Shown here: positions 34,788-43,506 of the stretch, piece after piece
How positions within the stretch are numbered: the stretch's first letter is position 1
Layout of the letters: the number at the start of each line of letters is the position of its first letter
From: Geomobilibacter sp964432205
GTDB taxonomy: Bacteria; Desulfobacterota; Desulfuromonadia; Geobacterales; DSM-12255
Reading direction: 5' to 3'
Length of the DNA: 64,000 bases
Assembly: GCA_964432205.1 (NCBI GenBank)
Contig: CAYSMK010000005.1
Coordinates: forward strand, 124,001 to 188,000
Notes under the pieces: model-generated
Database searches by the model: none
Seen by the model: the letters and a program-made list of their open reading frames with translations, nothing else
What the model was told of the DNA's origin: nothing
Position numbers and translations under genes: made by a program

Positions 34788-35819
34788 TCACGGGTTGAAG
34801 GTGATGGCATAGTATGGTCCTTCCGGCGAGGCGGCCAGGTGGAGCCCCTGTTGCCCGGCCTTTAGGGTGGCCAGCAGCGCAGCCATGGCCACGCCGCCCA
34901 TGGCGAGGGAGCGGCCGGTGATCGCGCCGACGTCGAGGCGCGGTCCGGCCGGAAGACGGTCGAGAAGCGGCGCACATTGGCCCGCAGTGCCGGAAACGGA
35001 GATGCGGGCGATAGCGGCGACCTCGGGCAGCAGATGGGCAACCCCTTCGTCCTCCCTGCCGGGGAGAAGCCTGCCGATGGTGCGGATCCCCCCCAGGGTC
35101 CCCTTAGGAATCGCCCCGCGCCGTTCCGCATGCTCCCGCCGCTCCAGGACCAGCAGGCCAATCCCTTCCCCGAAGCCGCGGGCAAACCGGTCCAGCTGCC
35201 CCATGGCCCGGAAACCCTGCATCATCAGGGAGGTGAGTTCGTCAACCCCGCCGGCCAGCATCAGGTCGGCCCGTCCCTCCTCCAGGAACCGGCAGGCCAT
35301 GGCAAAGGCCGACTCGGCCGAGCAGAAGCGCTGCACCGTGGTGACGTTCGGCCCCTGCAGGCCGTGTTCGATGGAGGCGTTGCTGGCAGCCGCATTGGCG
35401 ACCGTATTGGGGAAGAGCATCGGGGAGAGCCCTTCGGCACCGCCGGTAAAATAGCCGGCGAGGAAATCGGCCGAATTGGCGATGCCGCCGAAGCCGCAGC
35501 CAAGCGCGATGCCGGCCCTGGCCGGCTCGAACGTCCCTTTGGCGAGGCCTGCGTCGGCCAGTGCCAGCCCGGTGGCCACCACGGCCAGCAGACTGCAGCG
35601 GTCGAACTTGCGCGCCTTGAGGGGGGGCATGTAGTCGGCAGCCCGGAACTGGTCAGCCTTGCCCCAACAGTAACCGGTTTCCCCGAGAATCTCCTCGGGT
35701 ACTGGCGCGAGCCTGCTGGTGCCGCTCTCCACCGCCGACACCAGGGGAGCAATCCCGACCCCGGCCGCGGTAACGGTGGCCAGGCCGGTAACGACGATAT
35801 CGGTTCGTAGAGAGATCAT
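34788..35819 (-). CDS. Degenerate ketosynthase / chain-length-factor-like protein
   Basis: 343 residues, starting at 35819 with an ATGA overlap on the active ketosynthase. The thiolase fold is recognisable, and a Cys stands at the nucleophile position (TTVQRFCSAESAF, about residue 156). The His of the second active-site motif is replaced (ITGRSLAMGG in place of TGHCLGAAG), and the NAHGTGT motif is missing. It is also shorter than the 401-residue partner. This fits a heterodimer in which this subunit sets chain length, as CLF does in type II polyketide and aryl polyene synthases. Independent condensing activity is unlikely. Confidence 0.82.
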   Translation of the reverse strand: MISLRTDIVVTGLATVTAAGVGIAPLVSAVESGTSRLAPVPEEILGETGYCWGKADQFRAADYMPPLKARKFDRCSLLAVVATGLALADAGLAKGTFEPARAGIALGCGFGGIANSADFLAGYFTGGAEGLSPMLFPNTVANAAASNASIEHGLQGPNVTTVQRFCSAESAFAMACRFLEEGRADLMLAGGVDELTSLMMQGFRAMGQLDRFARGFGEGIGLLVLERREHAERRGAIPKGTLGGIRTIGRLLPGREDEGVAHLLPEVAAIARISVSGTAGQCAPLLDRLPAGPRLDVGAITGRSLAMGGVAMAALLATLKAGQQGLHLAASPEGPYYAITFNP

Positions 35820-37021
35820 ATGCCGACCACCAGGGAGGTAATGTTCCCGCCGAAGGCGAAGGAGTTGGAGATGGCGACGCGGCTGGCAGTGGGACGCGGG
35901 CCGTCGTGGCAGTAGTCCAGGTCGCACTCCGGGTCCCTGCCGCGGAAATGGAGGGTCTGGGGGATGATCCCCCGGTTCAGGGCGACGACCGTGGCCATCG
36001 CCTCGATGGCGCCGGCTGCACCCAGACAGTGGCCGGTGACCGGCTTCACCGAAACCAGGGGCACGTTGGGAGCCCGTTCGCCGAACAGAGCCTTCACGCT
36101 GTTGGACTCCACCACGTCGTTCAACGGGGTGCCGGTACCGTGGGCATTGACCCAACCCACCTGGTCGGGCGTGACACCGGCATGGCGCATGGCCTCGGCC
36201 ATCATCCGGGTCGCCACGGCGCCGGACGGGTCGGGTGCCGTCATGTGGTACGCCTCGCCGGCCAGGGCGTAGCCGAGGATGTAGCCGTAGATTCTCACCC
36301 CACGCCTGACCGCCTCGTCCTCACACTCCAGCACCATGAACGCCGCCCCCTCGCCCAGGGTGATCCCCTGGCGACCGAGGCTGAACGGGGCGCACGGTTC
36401 GGGATCGACCACTTTGAGGGAGTTGAACCCGGCAAAGGTGAGGATGGACAGGGTATCGGCACCGCCGCAGACCACGGCCCGCTGGCGTCCGGTGGCGATC
36501 AGGTCGGCGCCCCAGCCGATGGCGGTAGACGACGAGGAGCAGGCGGTGGTCACCGTCCCCTGATAGCCGGCCAGGCCATACCGCTCGGCGATCACCGTCG
36601 AGGTCCGGTCCGGCAGGATGCCGCGCAACAGGCCGGCAGCCGGCTTCATGCCGGCCAGGGTCCCTTTCAGCCACTGCTCCGACTGGAACATGCCGGCCGC
36701 GCCGGCACCGACCACCACCCCCAGGTCGTAGGGGGAGTAGGCTTGAGCTACACCGCTCCCTGACAGCGCCTCGCCGGCGGCGATCAGGCCGAACTGGTCG
36801 GCGCGGGAGAGACGGTGGACGTCGCGCCCTGGAATATAGTCCAGCGGGTCGTACTGTTTCACCTGTACGGCGATCTTGGCCGGAAAGGGGGAGACGTCGA
36901 ACAGGTCGACCGGCCCTACCCCGCTCTTCCCGTCGACGACGGCCGTGGTGAAGGCAGCCACGTCCTTGCCCGCACCGCAGAAGACCCCCAGGCCGGTTAT
37001 GGCTATTCTGGTAGTACTCAT
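35816..37021 (-). CDS. 3-oxoacyl-ACP synthase (KS, FabF-like), active subunit
   Basis: 401 residues. The Cys-His-His triad is complete: TVTTACSSSSTAIGW (Cys near 161), VNAHGTGTPLND and VKPVTGHCLGAAGAIEA. It condenses malonyl-ACP with the growing acyl chain. The stop overlaps the start of the degenerate ketosynthase in ATGA, so the pair is made in equal amounts. The ketoreductase gene lies 165 bp upstream across a repeat. Confidence 0.94.
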   Translation of the reverse strand: MSTTRIAITGLGVFCGAGKDVAAFTTAVVDGKSGVGPVDLFDVSPFPAKIAVQVKQYDPLDYIPGRDVHRLSRADQFGLIAAGEALSGSGVAQAYSPYDLGVVVGAGAAGMFQSEQWLKGTLAGMKPAAGLLRGILPDRTSTVIAERYGLAGYQGTVTTACSSSSTAIGWGADLIATGRQRAVVCGGADTLSILTFAGFNSLKVVDPEPCAPFSLGRQGITLGEGAAFMVLECEDEAVRRGVRIYGYILGYALAGEAYHMTAPDPSGAVATRMMAEAMRHAGVTPDQVGWVNAHGTGTPLNDVVESNSVKALFGERAPNVPLVSVKPVTGHCLGAAGAIEAMATVVALNRGIIPQTLHFRGRDPECDLDYCHDGPRPTASRVAISNSFAFGGNITSLVVGI

Positions 37022-37034
37022 TTTAAACCTTGAC

Positions 37035-37124
37035 TCATAACCCCTCCCGACCTCCCCTTAACTTAAGGGGAGGAGAAATGATGTGTCCCCCTCTTAAGTT
37101 AAGAGGGGGGCAGGGGGAGTTATG
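37035..37124. repeat. Palindromic repeat, family B copy 2 (double hairpin)
   Basis: Two hairpins in tandem (CCTCCCCTTAA-C-TTAAGGGGAGG and CCCCCTCTTAA-G-TTAAGAGGGGG) are enclosed by outer arms CATAACCCC and GGGGGAGTTATG that pair with each other. It is related to 28651-28705. It lies between the ketoreductase and the ketosynthase within the operon, where it could reduce read-through or stabilise mRNA ends. Confidence 0.8.
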
Positions 37125-37186
37125 CCCGGTGCTGAAGTTATAACCCTAGTTCCGTTGTGCTTGCCGCTTAATCTATTCACTACCGC

Positions 37187-37927
37187 TCAAACAATGCCCC
37201 CGTCCACGACGAAGCACTGGCCGGTGACGTACGATGCCCGGTCCGATGCCAGAAAGGCGACCATCTCGGCCACCTCTTCCGGCCGACCGATCCTGCCCAG
37301 GGCCGAACTCTTCACGACCTGCGCCACCAGCTCCGGCTTCATCCCGGCGAGCATTTCGGTCTCGATGAGGCCGGGAGCAACGGAGTTGACCCGGATCCCC
37401 ATGGCACCCACCTCTCGGGCCAGGGCCTTGGTGAAGCTGACGATCGCCCCCTTGCTGGCGGCGTAGTTGGTCTGGCCGGCGGTTCCCATGAGGCCTGAAA
37501 TGGAGGAGAGATTGACGATGGCGCCGCGCCGGTTGGCCATCATCTTCCGCACCCCCCACTTGCAGCAGTGGAAGAGCGGATCCAGGTTCCCCCGCACCAC
37601 GGCCTCCCAGTCAGCGTCCGCCATCATGGCCAGGAAGCCGTCCCGGATGATGCCGGCGTTGTTAACCAGGACATCGATACTGCCGGTTGCTTCCGCCGCC
37701 GTTTCGATGAGGAGCCGGGCGCCCTCCTGGCTGCTTACGTCGGCCCTGACGGCAATGATGCTGCCGCTGACCCCGGCCGCCTCAGCCTGCAACGCCTCGG
37801 CCGATGCCTCGTTGCTCAGGTAGGCGGCAAACACCCGCGCCCCCTGTCGGGCAAAATGGAGGGCAATGGCCCGGCCGATGCCGCGGGTTCCGCCGGTGAC
37901 GGCCACTACATGATCGGAAAATTCCAT
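37187..37927 (-). CDS. 3-oxoacyl-ACP reductase (FabG/ApeQ-like)
   Basis: 246 residues, AGGAGT before the ATG at 37927. A classical SDR: GGTRGIGRAIAL binds the cofactor, NNAGIIRDG follows, the catalytic Ser is in LSSISGLMG and Tyr-x3-Lys in NYAASKGAI. It reduces 3-oxoacyl-ACP in the elongation cycle served by the ketosynthase pair and the dehydratase. The family A repeat at 38010-38210 lies upstream, so it may be transcribed from its own promoter as well as by read-through. Confidence 0.93.
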   Translation of the reverse strand: MEFSDHVVAVTGGTRGIGRAIALHFARQGARVFAAYLSNEASAEALQAEAAGVSGSIIAVRADVSSQEGARLLIETAAEATGSIDVLVNNAGIIRDGFLAMMADADWEAVVRGNLDPLFHCCKWGVRKMMANRRGAIVNLSSISGLMGTAGQTNYAASKGAIVSFTKALAREVGAMGIRVNSVAPGLIETEMLAGMKPELVAQVVKSSALGRIGRPEEVAEMVAFLASDRASYVTGQCFVVDGGIV

Positions 37928-38009
37928 GAAGACTCCTAGGGGTGATGCGGGGTCTCATTGTAGCGGCAGGCCGGGAAAAAGTCCAGGGGGTTGGCTTTCA
38001 ATCTGAGTC

Positions 38010-38210
38010 CGTCTGTTGCACGGGGGCCGGAGAGAGCGACTTTCCCCGAAGCGTAGTGGCTCTAAGCGAAATGGAGCGTCAAGCAGCCGGACTGTCTGAG
38101 CCCGCAGGGCGAGGACGCATCACTACACCTGGTGGCGGCTGCAGCGGAATGAGCTGTAGAGACACAGCGGAGGAGGAATCGGAGCGAACGAGGCCCCCGT
38201 GCAACAGACG
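38010..38210. repeat. Long palindromic repeat, family A copy 2
   Basis: A 201-bp element bounded by perfect 19-bp inverted repeats (38010-38028 and 38192-38210) whose sequence differs from those of copy 1. The inner stem is GCAGCCG (38083-38089) with CGGCTGC (38136-38142), and the loop has CTGAGCCCGCAGGGCGAGG. It fills most of the 293-bp gap between the ketoreductase and the radical SAM gene. Confidence 0.82.
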
Positions 38211-38220
38211 CACCCTGACT

Positions 38221-39618
38221 TCACAAGCTCGACGGAATCGACTCCAAGGGGTTCATGTGGCTCCGGCCAAGACGCTTCACCAGCTTCCAGAGCGGGCCGC
38301 GGACCGCGAAATGGCGCACCATCTCCAGCATGGCATCGCTGATGTTGATCTCCAGCCCGGGCACCACCCAGTTCTTCCGCTCCAGCGCCAGCCTGGTGAC
38401 CGTAGGGCAGAGACTGTCCCGGATGGCCGGGGCAAGGTAGAAGGCCGGCTCCAGGAGGTTCGTCTCCTGGGTGATCACCCCTTCGGCCAGGGCCTGGCGA
38501 TGGATGGCGGTGCCGGGAAAGATCCTGATCCCGGTCATGGTGATGACCGCGGTGGGGGCCAGCTCGTCCATGAGGGCGAAGCTCTCGGCGATGGTCGCCT
38601 CGTTCTCCCCCGGCCCGCCGAACAGGATGTAGTGGGCGAAATCGACCCCGAACTCACGGCAGAGGCGCGAGGCCTCCCGCACCGTCTCCACGCTGAACGA
38701 CTTGCCCAGGTTGCGGAGCATGGTTGGCGAGCCCGAGTCGGTGCCGAACTCCAGGGCGTCGCAGCCGGCGGCCAGCATCGCTTCCAGCAGATGGGGGGGA
38801 AGGAAATCGGGATTGATGAAGGCGGACCAGTTCACCGGCAGGCGGGCCGACCGCATGGCCTGGCAGAGTTCCAGGGCGAACTCCACCGGGTAGTTGAAGA
38901 TGTCGTCCACGAAGTAGAGGTAGTCGACGCCGTGACCGTCGACCAAGGTGCGGATCTCGGCCACGATCTCGGCCACCGGCCGCAGCCGCACCCGTGCCCC
39001 CTCCAGGAGCGGGTAGGTGCAGTAGATGCAGGCAAAAGGGCAGCCGCGCTTGGTCTGCAGGTTGGCCATCCCCCCCTCCCGATGGTACCGGTCAACGGCA
39101 AAGAGCGTCCGGTCCGGGGTGCCGATGACGTCGAGCGGAGCCGGGGGCAGGAACGTTTCCGCCCCGGAAACTACGCCGGGAAGCGAACCGGGGTCGCCAC
39201 CGTCAGCAATGACGGCCAGAAGGCTCGGCAGCACCCCTTCACCCTCGCCGATCACGCCGAAGTCGGCACCGGTGTAGCCGAGTATCTCCCTCGGCATCAG
39301 GGAAAAGCCGGAGCCGCCGATAACGACCGTGGCCCGGCCGCTGCAAACGGCCACCAGCTCGCGCACCCCGGCCAGGTATGACCGGCAGCCGGGGAAGGTC
39401 ACGTTGTCGATGTTCCTGAGTGAGACCACCACCGTCTCGGGGCGGAACTCGTCCAGGGCCGCAGTGACGGCCGTCAGCGGCTCGGCCTGGAAACAGAGGT
39501 CGAGGACCGAAAGCGTATGTCCGGCAGCCGCCAGGGGGCCGGCCAGGTACGCCAGCCCCAGGGGAAATACCGGGTAGGGGGAGCGTTCGCGGTTGGCCGA
39601 GATGAGCAGTATTTTCAT
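38221..39618 (-). CDS. B12-binding-domain radical SAM protein (1)
   Basis: 465 residues from the ATG at 39618, which overlaps the thioesterase stop in ATGA. The N-terminal part (ISANRERSPYPVFPLGLAYL, then VVIGGSGFSLMPREIL) is the cobalamin-binding-like Rossmann domain; the radical SAM core has the cluster motif KRGCPFACIYC (Cys-x3-Cys-x2-Cys). Such enzymes carry out methylations, cyclisations or C-C bond formation on unactivated carbon. Two of them in a fatty-acid-type cluster is unusual. The substrate is presumably an acyl chain, possibly ACP-bound; the reaction is unknown. Confidence 0.88.
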   Translation of the reverse strand: MKILLISANRERSPYPVFPLGLAYLAGPLAAAGHTLSVLDLCFQAEPLTAVTAALDEFRPETVVVSLRNIDNVTFPGCRSYLAGVRELVAVCSGRATVVIGGSGFSLMPREILGYTGADFGVIGEGEGVLPSLLAVIADGGDPGSLPGVVSGAETFLPPAPLDVIGTPDRTLFAVDRYHREGGMANLQTKRGCPFACIYCTYPLLEGARVRLRPVAEIVAEIRTLVDGHGVDYLYFVDDIFNYPVEFALELCQAMRSARLPVNWSAFINPDFLPPHLLEAMLAAGCDALEFGTDSGSPTMLRNLGKSFSVETVREASRLCREFGVDFAHYILFGGPGENEATIAESFALMDELAPTAVITMTGIRIFPGTAIHRQALAEGVITQETNLLEPAFYLAPAIRDSLCPTVTRLALERKNWVVPGLEINISDAMLEMVRHFAVRGPLWKLVKRLGRSHMNPLESIPSSL

Positions 39619-40037
39619 GGCCCCTCCGCCCAGGCCAGCATCCGTTCCACCCGCTCGGCAATCACGGACGGAAGCCGGTACTGGGTGACGCCGTCCAGAT
39701 CGGTCAGGGCATGGATCGTCTTCCCCCTGGCACACGGTAAGCCGTCGGCACCGACGATGATGGCATGGAATTCCAGGGTCGGCGTGTCGGTCCGGTGCAG
39801 GGTGGTGCGGACCGTGATTTCGTCGTTGAAGCGGGCCGGCCGCAGGTACTTGAGCTCCAGGGCAACGACCGGCCCCAGGTAGCCGGTTGCCGCCAACTGG
39901 TCGGCATCCAGCCCGAATTGTCCGGCCAGTTCGTTGCGGCCGATCTCCAGCCAGGCCACGTAATGGCCGTGCCAGGCGACCCGGTAGGCATCGATCTCGT
40001 TGAAGCGGACGCGGATGTTGGTTTCGTGGTAGGTCAC
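39615..40037 (-). CDS. Acyl-CoA/ACP thioesterase (4-hydroxybenzoyl-CoA thioesterase type)
   Basis: 140 residues. The hot-dog signature VRFNEIDAYRVAWHGHYVAWLEIGR is typical of YbgC/4HBT enzymes, although the usual catalytic Asp position reads FNEIDAY, with Asp 17 in place. ATGA overlap with the following radical SAM gene. Similar thioesterases are regular members of aryl polyene clusters, where they may edit or release chains. Confidence 0.87.
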   Translation of the reverse strand: MTYHETNIRVRFNEIDAYRVAWHGHYVAWLEIGRNELAGQFGLDADQLAATGYLGPVVALELKYLRPARFNDEITVRTTLHRTDTPTLEFHAIIVGADGLPCARGKTIHALTDLDGVTQYRLPSVIAERVERMLAWAEGP

Positions 40038-40138
40038 GTGAACCTCAGGAACAGGAGCGAGGTTAAAGGAACAAGGATCGAGGAAAAATCTTCGGTCCTT
40101 GCACCTCGAACCTCGATCCTCCCTCGACGGAGCAGCCG
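40038..40138. repeat. CCTCGATCCT-type inverted repeat, family D copy 1
   Basis: AGGATCGAGG (40074-40083) and CCTCGATCCT (40111-40120) form a 10-bp inverted pair within a 101-bp gap of the operon. Similar words recur at about 52525-52605 before the MoxR-like gene. Confidence 0.6.
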
Positions 40139-40978
40139 TCAGGCATGTTCACTGCCAATCCAGCGGTTGTACTTCCTGAGCGCATCTCCGGCGCCCACCT
40201 CGGTAAAGACAGTTACTCCGGCAGCCCGCAGCGCCAGGTAGGTCTTTTCCCAGTCAACCGGGAGACAGAGCTCCCGCACCAGGAACTCCGGGAAGTCGGC
40301 GGCGGTAAGAAAATCCTGGTCGATATGGCTCATGAGCGGCAGGGCCGGCTCGGCGAAGCGGTAGTCGCGGACCATCTCCCTCAGCTCGCCGCTGATCGCC
40401 TCCAGGAGCGGGGTATGGAGCGGCGCGTCGCAGGGCACGGTCCGGGCCGAAAAGGCCCCGGCGGAAAGCGCCTCGGCCATGGCGCACTCGATCGCGTGCC
40501 GCTCCCCGGCCAGCAGGAAGTGGCGGGAGGTGTTCCGGTTGGCCAGATAGACCCCGCAGTTCTCTGCTATGGCCAGGAGCGGCGCCCCGGTCAGGCCGGT
40601 GGCGCAGCCAAGGGCATACTCCCGTCCCCGCCCCATTGCGGCCATGCAGGCGCCGATCCGCCAGACCAGTTCCAGGGCAGCCCCCTCGGTGACGGCACCG
40701 CTGGCGGCCATGGCGGCGTAGATCCCCATGCTGTGCTCGGCGATGATGGCCGGCTGCTGGCCCTGTCGGCGCAGGAGCCGCTGCCGGTAGAGACTCATGG
40801 CGGTGCCGTAGATCTGGAGCGCCACATGCTCCGTTGCCGGAACACCGCTCCAGCTGAAGCTCGCCAGGTCGAGACCGGTCCGCTCCCGGGTGAGGCAGGC
40901 GATTTCCGCAAAGTCGGCGTCGTCGGGAACTGCGCCGTCATGGGCAAGCGGCTGGCCCGGAAACATGAAGCAGATCAT
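40139..40978 (-). CDS. Acyltransferase (FabD-like malonyl-CoA:ACP transacylase family)
   Basis: 279 residues. ICFMFPGQ starts the protein as in FabD. The nucleophile motif reads AEHSMGIYAA (Ser 83) where FabD has GHSLGE, so the residue before His is Glu instead of Gly. The partner His is in DAPLHTPLL. The substitutions suggest altered substrate choice. It should load the cluster ACP with malonyl or a special starter. The ATG at 40978 overlaps the stop of the upstream radical SAM gene. Confidence 0.85.
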   Translation of the reverse strand: MICFMFPGQPLAHDGAVPDDADFAEIACLTRERTGLDLASFSWSGVPATEHVALQIYGTAMSLYRQRLLRRQGQQPAIIAEHSMGIYAAMAASGAVTEGAALELVWRIGACMAAMGRGREYALGCATGLTGAPLLAIAENCGVYLANRNTSRHFLLAGERHAIECAMAEALSAGAFSARTVPCDAPLHTPLLEAISGELREMVRDYRFAEPALPLMSHIDQDFLTAADFPEFLVRELCLPVDWEKTYLALRAAGVTVFTEVGAGDALRKYNRWIGSEHA

Positions 40979-42261
40979 GCCTGGCGCCCCTTCCGCCGGA
41001 TCGCCGCCCGGAAGCCGATGTTCATCGGGGCAAAGACCTGCACCGACCGGTGCAGCTTCCAGATCCGTTTGTACATGGAGCCGAAGGAGTAGAAGGAACG
41101 GTTCAACCAGTCATACCCCTCTTGCAGTTCGGCTACGGTCATCCCCCCGGGCTGGAAGTTCACATGCTCCATGTCGTAGTCTTCCCAGGCGTTGGAGAGT
41201 ATCCGTCCTTCCGCTTCCAGGCGCCGCCGCACCTCGGTGCCGGGGTACGGGGTGAGAATCGGGAAGATGGCCGCCTCGATGCGCGCCTCTTCGCAAAAGC
41301 GGAGCAGCTGCGGGAAGACGTCCGGGGTGTCGTTGTCATTGCCGAGGACAAAGGAGCCGAGGATGCCGATGCCATGATCGCGGAACACCTTTGCGTCTTC
41401 CAGGTAGGACTGGGAGGTATTGGTCACCTTCCCCATCGCCTTGAGCGCCTCCTGGTTGAGGGACTCGAAGCCGACGAACAGGCCGACGCACCCCGCCTCG
41501 CCCGCGGCGCGGATGAATTCCCGGTCATCGGCGAAGTCGATGGGTGCGTGGGAGAGCCACTTGAACCCCATCCCCCGCATGCCGGCGAACAGCTCCATGG
41601 CATAGTTCCGGTCTGCCACCAGGTTGTCGTCGACGAAAAAGGCAAAGGAGTTCTTCCGCCGCAACCCCTCCAGCTCGGCCAGGACGCTATCGACCGGCCG
41701 CTTGCGGTACTTGCGGCCATAAAAGGCGGTGACGGAACAGAATTCACAGTCAAAGGGGCAGCCGCGGGTGGTCTGCAGGGTATTGGTGAAGAGGTACTTC
41801 TTGCCGCCGAAGAGCTCCCGCCGGGCCACGGGAATGGCGGTCATCTCGACGAGGGCGCCGGAGCGGTAGACGGGCTGCAGCCGGCCGGCCCGGAAATCGG
41901 CGAGCAGCTCCGGCCAGATCAGCTCCCCCTCGCCCACCACCACGCTGTCCACGTGCTGCAGCGCTTCATCCGGCAGGTTGCTGGCGTGGAAGCCACCCAT
42001 CACCACCGTCTTCCCCGCGGCACGGAAGTGAGCAGCCAGCCGGTAGGCACGGGGTGCCTGCGGGGTCATGGCAGTGATGGCCACCAGGTCGGCGTCGGTT
42101 GCCGGCAGTGACGGCTCGATGTTCTCGTCCCACAGGTCGACCGCCCACTCAGAAGGGGTGACGGCTGCCAGGGCTGCCAGGGAGAGGGAGGGGAACTTGA
42201 AGCCGAGTTCGCCCCACAGGCGACCCTTGGGCCAGCCGGGTGAGACGAAGAGCAGTTTCAT
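40975..42261 (-). CDS. B12-binding-domain radical SAM protein (2)
   Basis: 428 residues. The N-terminal B12-binding-like domain (LLFVSPGWPKG, VVMGGFHASNLPDEAL, VVVGEGE) is followed by the radical SAM core with TTRGCPFDCEFC. The C-terminal part fits DUF4070-type B12-radical SAM enzymes. It overlaps the ACP stop by four bases and the acyltransferase start by four, so it is embedded in a tightly coupled block ACP - radical SAM - acyltransferase. It probably modifies an ACP-bound chain; the chemistry is unknown. Confidence 0.88.
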   Translation of the reverse strand: MKLLFVSPGWPKGRLWGELGFKFPSLSLAALAAVTPSEWAVDLWDENIEPSLPATDADLVAITAMTPQAPRAYRLAAHFRAAGKTVVMGGFHASNLPDEALQHVDSVVVGEGELIWPELLADFRAGRLQPVYRSGALVEMTAIPVARRELFGGKKYLFTNTLQTTRGCPFDCEFCSVTAFYGRKYRKRPVDSVLAELEGLRRKNSFAFFVDDNLVADRNYAMELFAGMRGMGFKWLSHAPIDFADDREFIRAAGEAGCVGLFVGFESLNQEALKAMGKVTNTSQSYLEDAKVFRDHGIGILGSFVLGNDNDTPDVFPQLLRFCEEARIEAAIFPILTPYPGTEVRRRLEAEGRILSNAWEDYDMEHVNFQPGGMTVAELQEGYDWLNRSFYSFGSMYKRIWKLHRSVQVFAPMNIGFRAAIRRKGRQA

Positions 42262-42515
42262 TTACGGTGTTCCGCGATGTAATCCGCCATGGTGCGGACC
42301 GACTGGAAGACCTTGGTGCCGGTGGCCGCATCCGGGACCACGACCCCGAACTGCTTTTCCATGGCCACCACCAGCTGGAGGGCGTCGATGGAGTCGAGCC
42401 CCAGCCCTTCGCCGAAGAGCGGGGCATCGGTATCGATATCCGCCGGGGCCATCCCCTCGATGCGGAGGGCGTCGATGATCATCTGCTTGACTGTTGCAAT
42501 CAGTTCTTCAGCCAT
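42258..42515 (-). CDS. Acyl carrier protein
   Basis: 85 residues. The phosphopantetheine site is GLGLDSIDALQLV (Ser 42), with the acidic helix 2 typical of type II ACPs. It carries the chain for the ketosynthases, reductase, dehydratase and probably the radical SAM enzymes. No phosphopantetheinyl transferase is encoded in the window, so a genomic one must activate it. The 80-bp gap to the upstream acyltransferase gene has no clear terminator. Confidence 0.95.
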   Translation of the reverse strand: MAEELIATVKQMIIDALRIEGMAPADIDTDAPLFGEGLGLDSIDALQLVVAMEKQFGVVVPDAATGTKVFQSVRTMADYIAEHRK

Positions 42516-42594
42516 TCAATGGTTCCTTTGTCATTGGTTTTGCTGCCGTGTAAACCGTGAGGCCCGGAAGCCCGCTCCACCGGACCTCCGTGCC

Positions 42595-43506
42595 TCACGA
42601 ATTCAGTTGCCAGTAATCGTAGAGATTGTACCACTGGTCCGGGTAACGCCTGATGTATCGTTCAAAGACCCGCAGGATCTGCTCCGTGCCGGTGCGGATC
42701 GCTTCGGCGTGTGCCCCGTGCCGGCCGGAGACGTGGATCGCCTCCTCCATGTAGGTGGCATAGCGCCCCTCTTCCAAGGGGACGAACACCGGGATGATCG
42801 GCGCGCCGCTGGCCAGGGCCAGATAGGCGGCCCCCACCGGAATCTGCGTCTCCCGGCCGAAGAACGCGAAGGCCCGGGTATGGGACGAGCCGTCCCGGTC
42901 TCCCAGGAGCGCCACCACCTCGTTCCGCCGCAGGGCGTTGACCGCCTCGATGATCGCCAGGGGCGAGGTGGCGTCGCGGTCGACGTAGATGGTGCCGATC
43001 CCCCTGACCCGCCGCTCCGCCTCCCGCATGGCGTTGACCTTTTCATCCGGCTCCCGGAAGGTCATGACGTTGACCCGGTAGCCCCGTTCGGCCAGACCGA
43101 GCCCCCCCAGTTCCCAGTTCCCCAGGTGGGGGGTGATGATGATCGCGCCGCTGCCTGCTGCCAGGGCATCAGCCAGCGGCTGCCCCTCGCTCCTGGGCAG
43201 GATCAGCCGTTCCAGCCGCTCGCCGGTGAGGCGCAGCATCAGCATGATGTCGCACCAGTTCCGGGCGAACTTGTAGTAGGTGGAAAGCACCAGCGGCTCG
43301 ACGCTGCGGCGCCCGGTCACGACCCGCAGGTTGGCCCGTATCCCCCGCCGCCGCTCCCCGGTACAGAGATAAAACAGCGCGCCGGTGGCAAAGGCACACG
43401 GCGGGAACAGCCAGCGCGGCACCAGGCGGGTGAACAGGCCGATGCAAAAGAGGCTCGGGCTGCTGTAGACCCCCTCGATATGCCCTTTTGGTCCTGCCCC
43501 GTTCAT
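42595..43506 (-). CDS. LpxL/HtrB-like lysophospholipid acyltransferase
   Basis: 303 residues. The acyltransferase motif is ITPHLGNWELGG (His-x4-Glu), followed by the VNVMTFREPDEKV region and a late DRDGSSHTRAFAFFG motif typical of Kdo2-lipid A acyltransferases. In aryl polyene clusters such a protein joins the chain to a glycan or lipid head group. It overlaps the SPASM gene stop by four bases. It presumably transfers the finished acyl chain to a sugar or glycerol acceptor made by the GT2. Confidence 0.9.
   Translation of the reverse strand: MNGAGPKGHIEGVYSSPSLFCIGLFTRLVPRWLFPPCAFATGALFYLCTGERRRGIRANLRVVTGRRSVEPLVLSTYYKFARNWCDIMLMLRLTGERLERLILPRSEGQPLADALAAGSGAIIITPHLGNWELGGLGLAERGYRVNVMTFREPDEKVNAMREAERRVRGIGTIYVDRDATSPLAIIEAVNALRRNEVVALLGDRDGSSHTRAFAFFGRETQIPVGAAYLALASGAPIIPVFVPLEEGRYATYMEEAIHVSGRHGAHAEAIRTGTEQILRVFERYIRRYPDQWYNLYDYWQLNS

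Noticed and set aside
37942..39381. 479-residue plus-strand open frame over repeat copy 2 and the radical SAM gene
   Set aside because: Runs through a palindromic repeat and then antisense to a radical SAM gene with its cluster motif.
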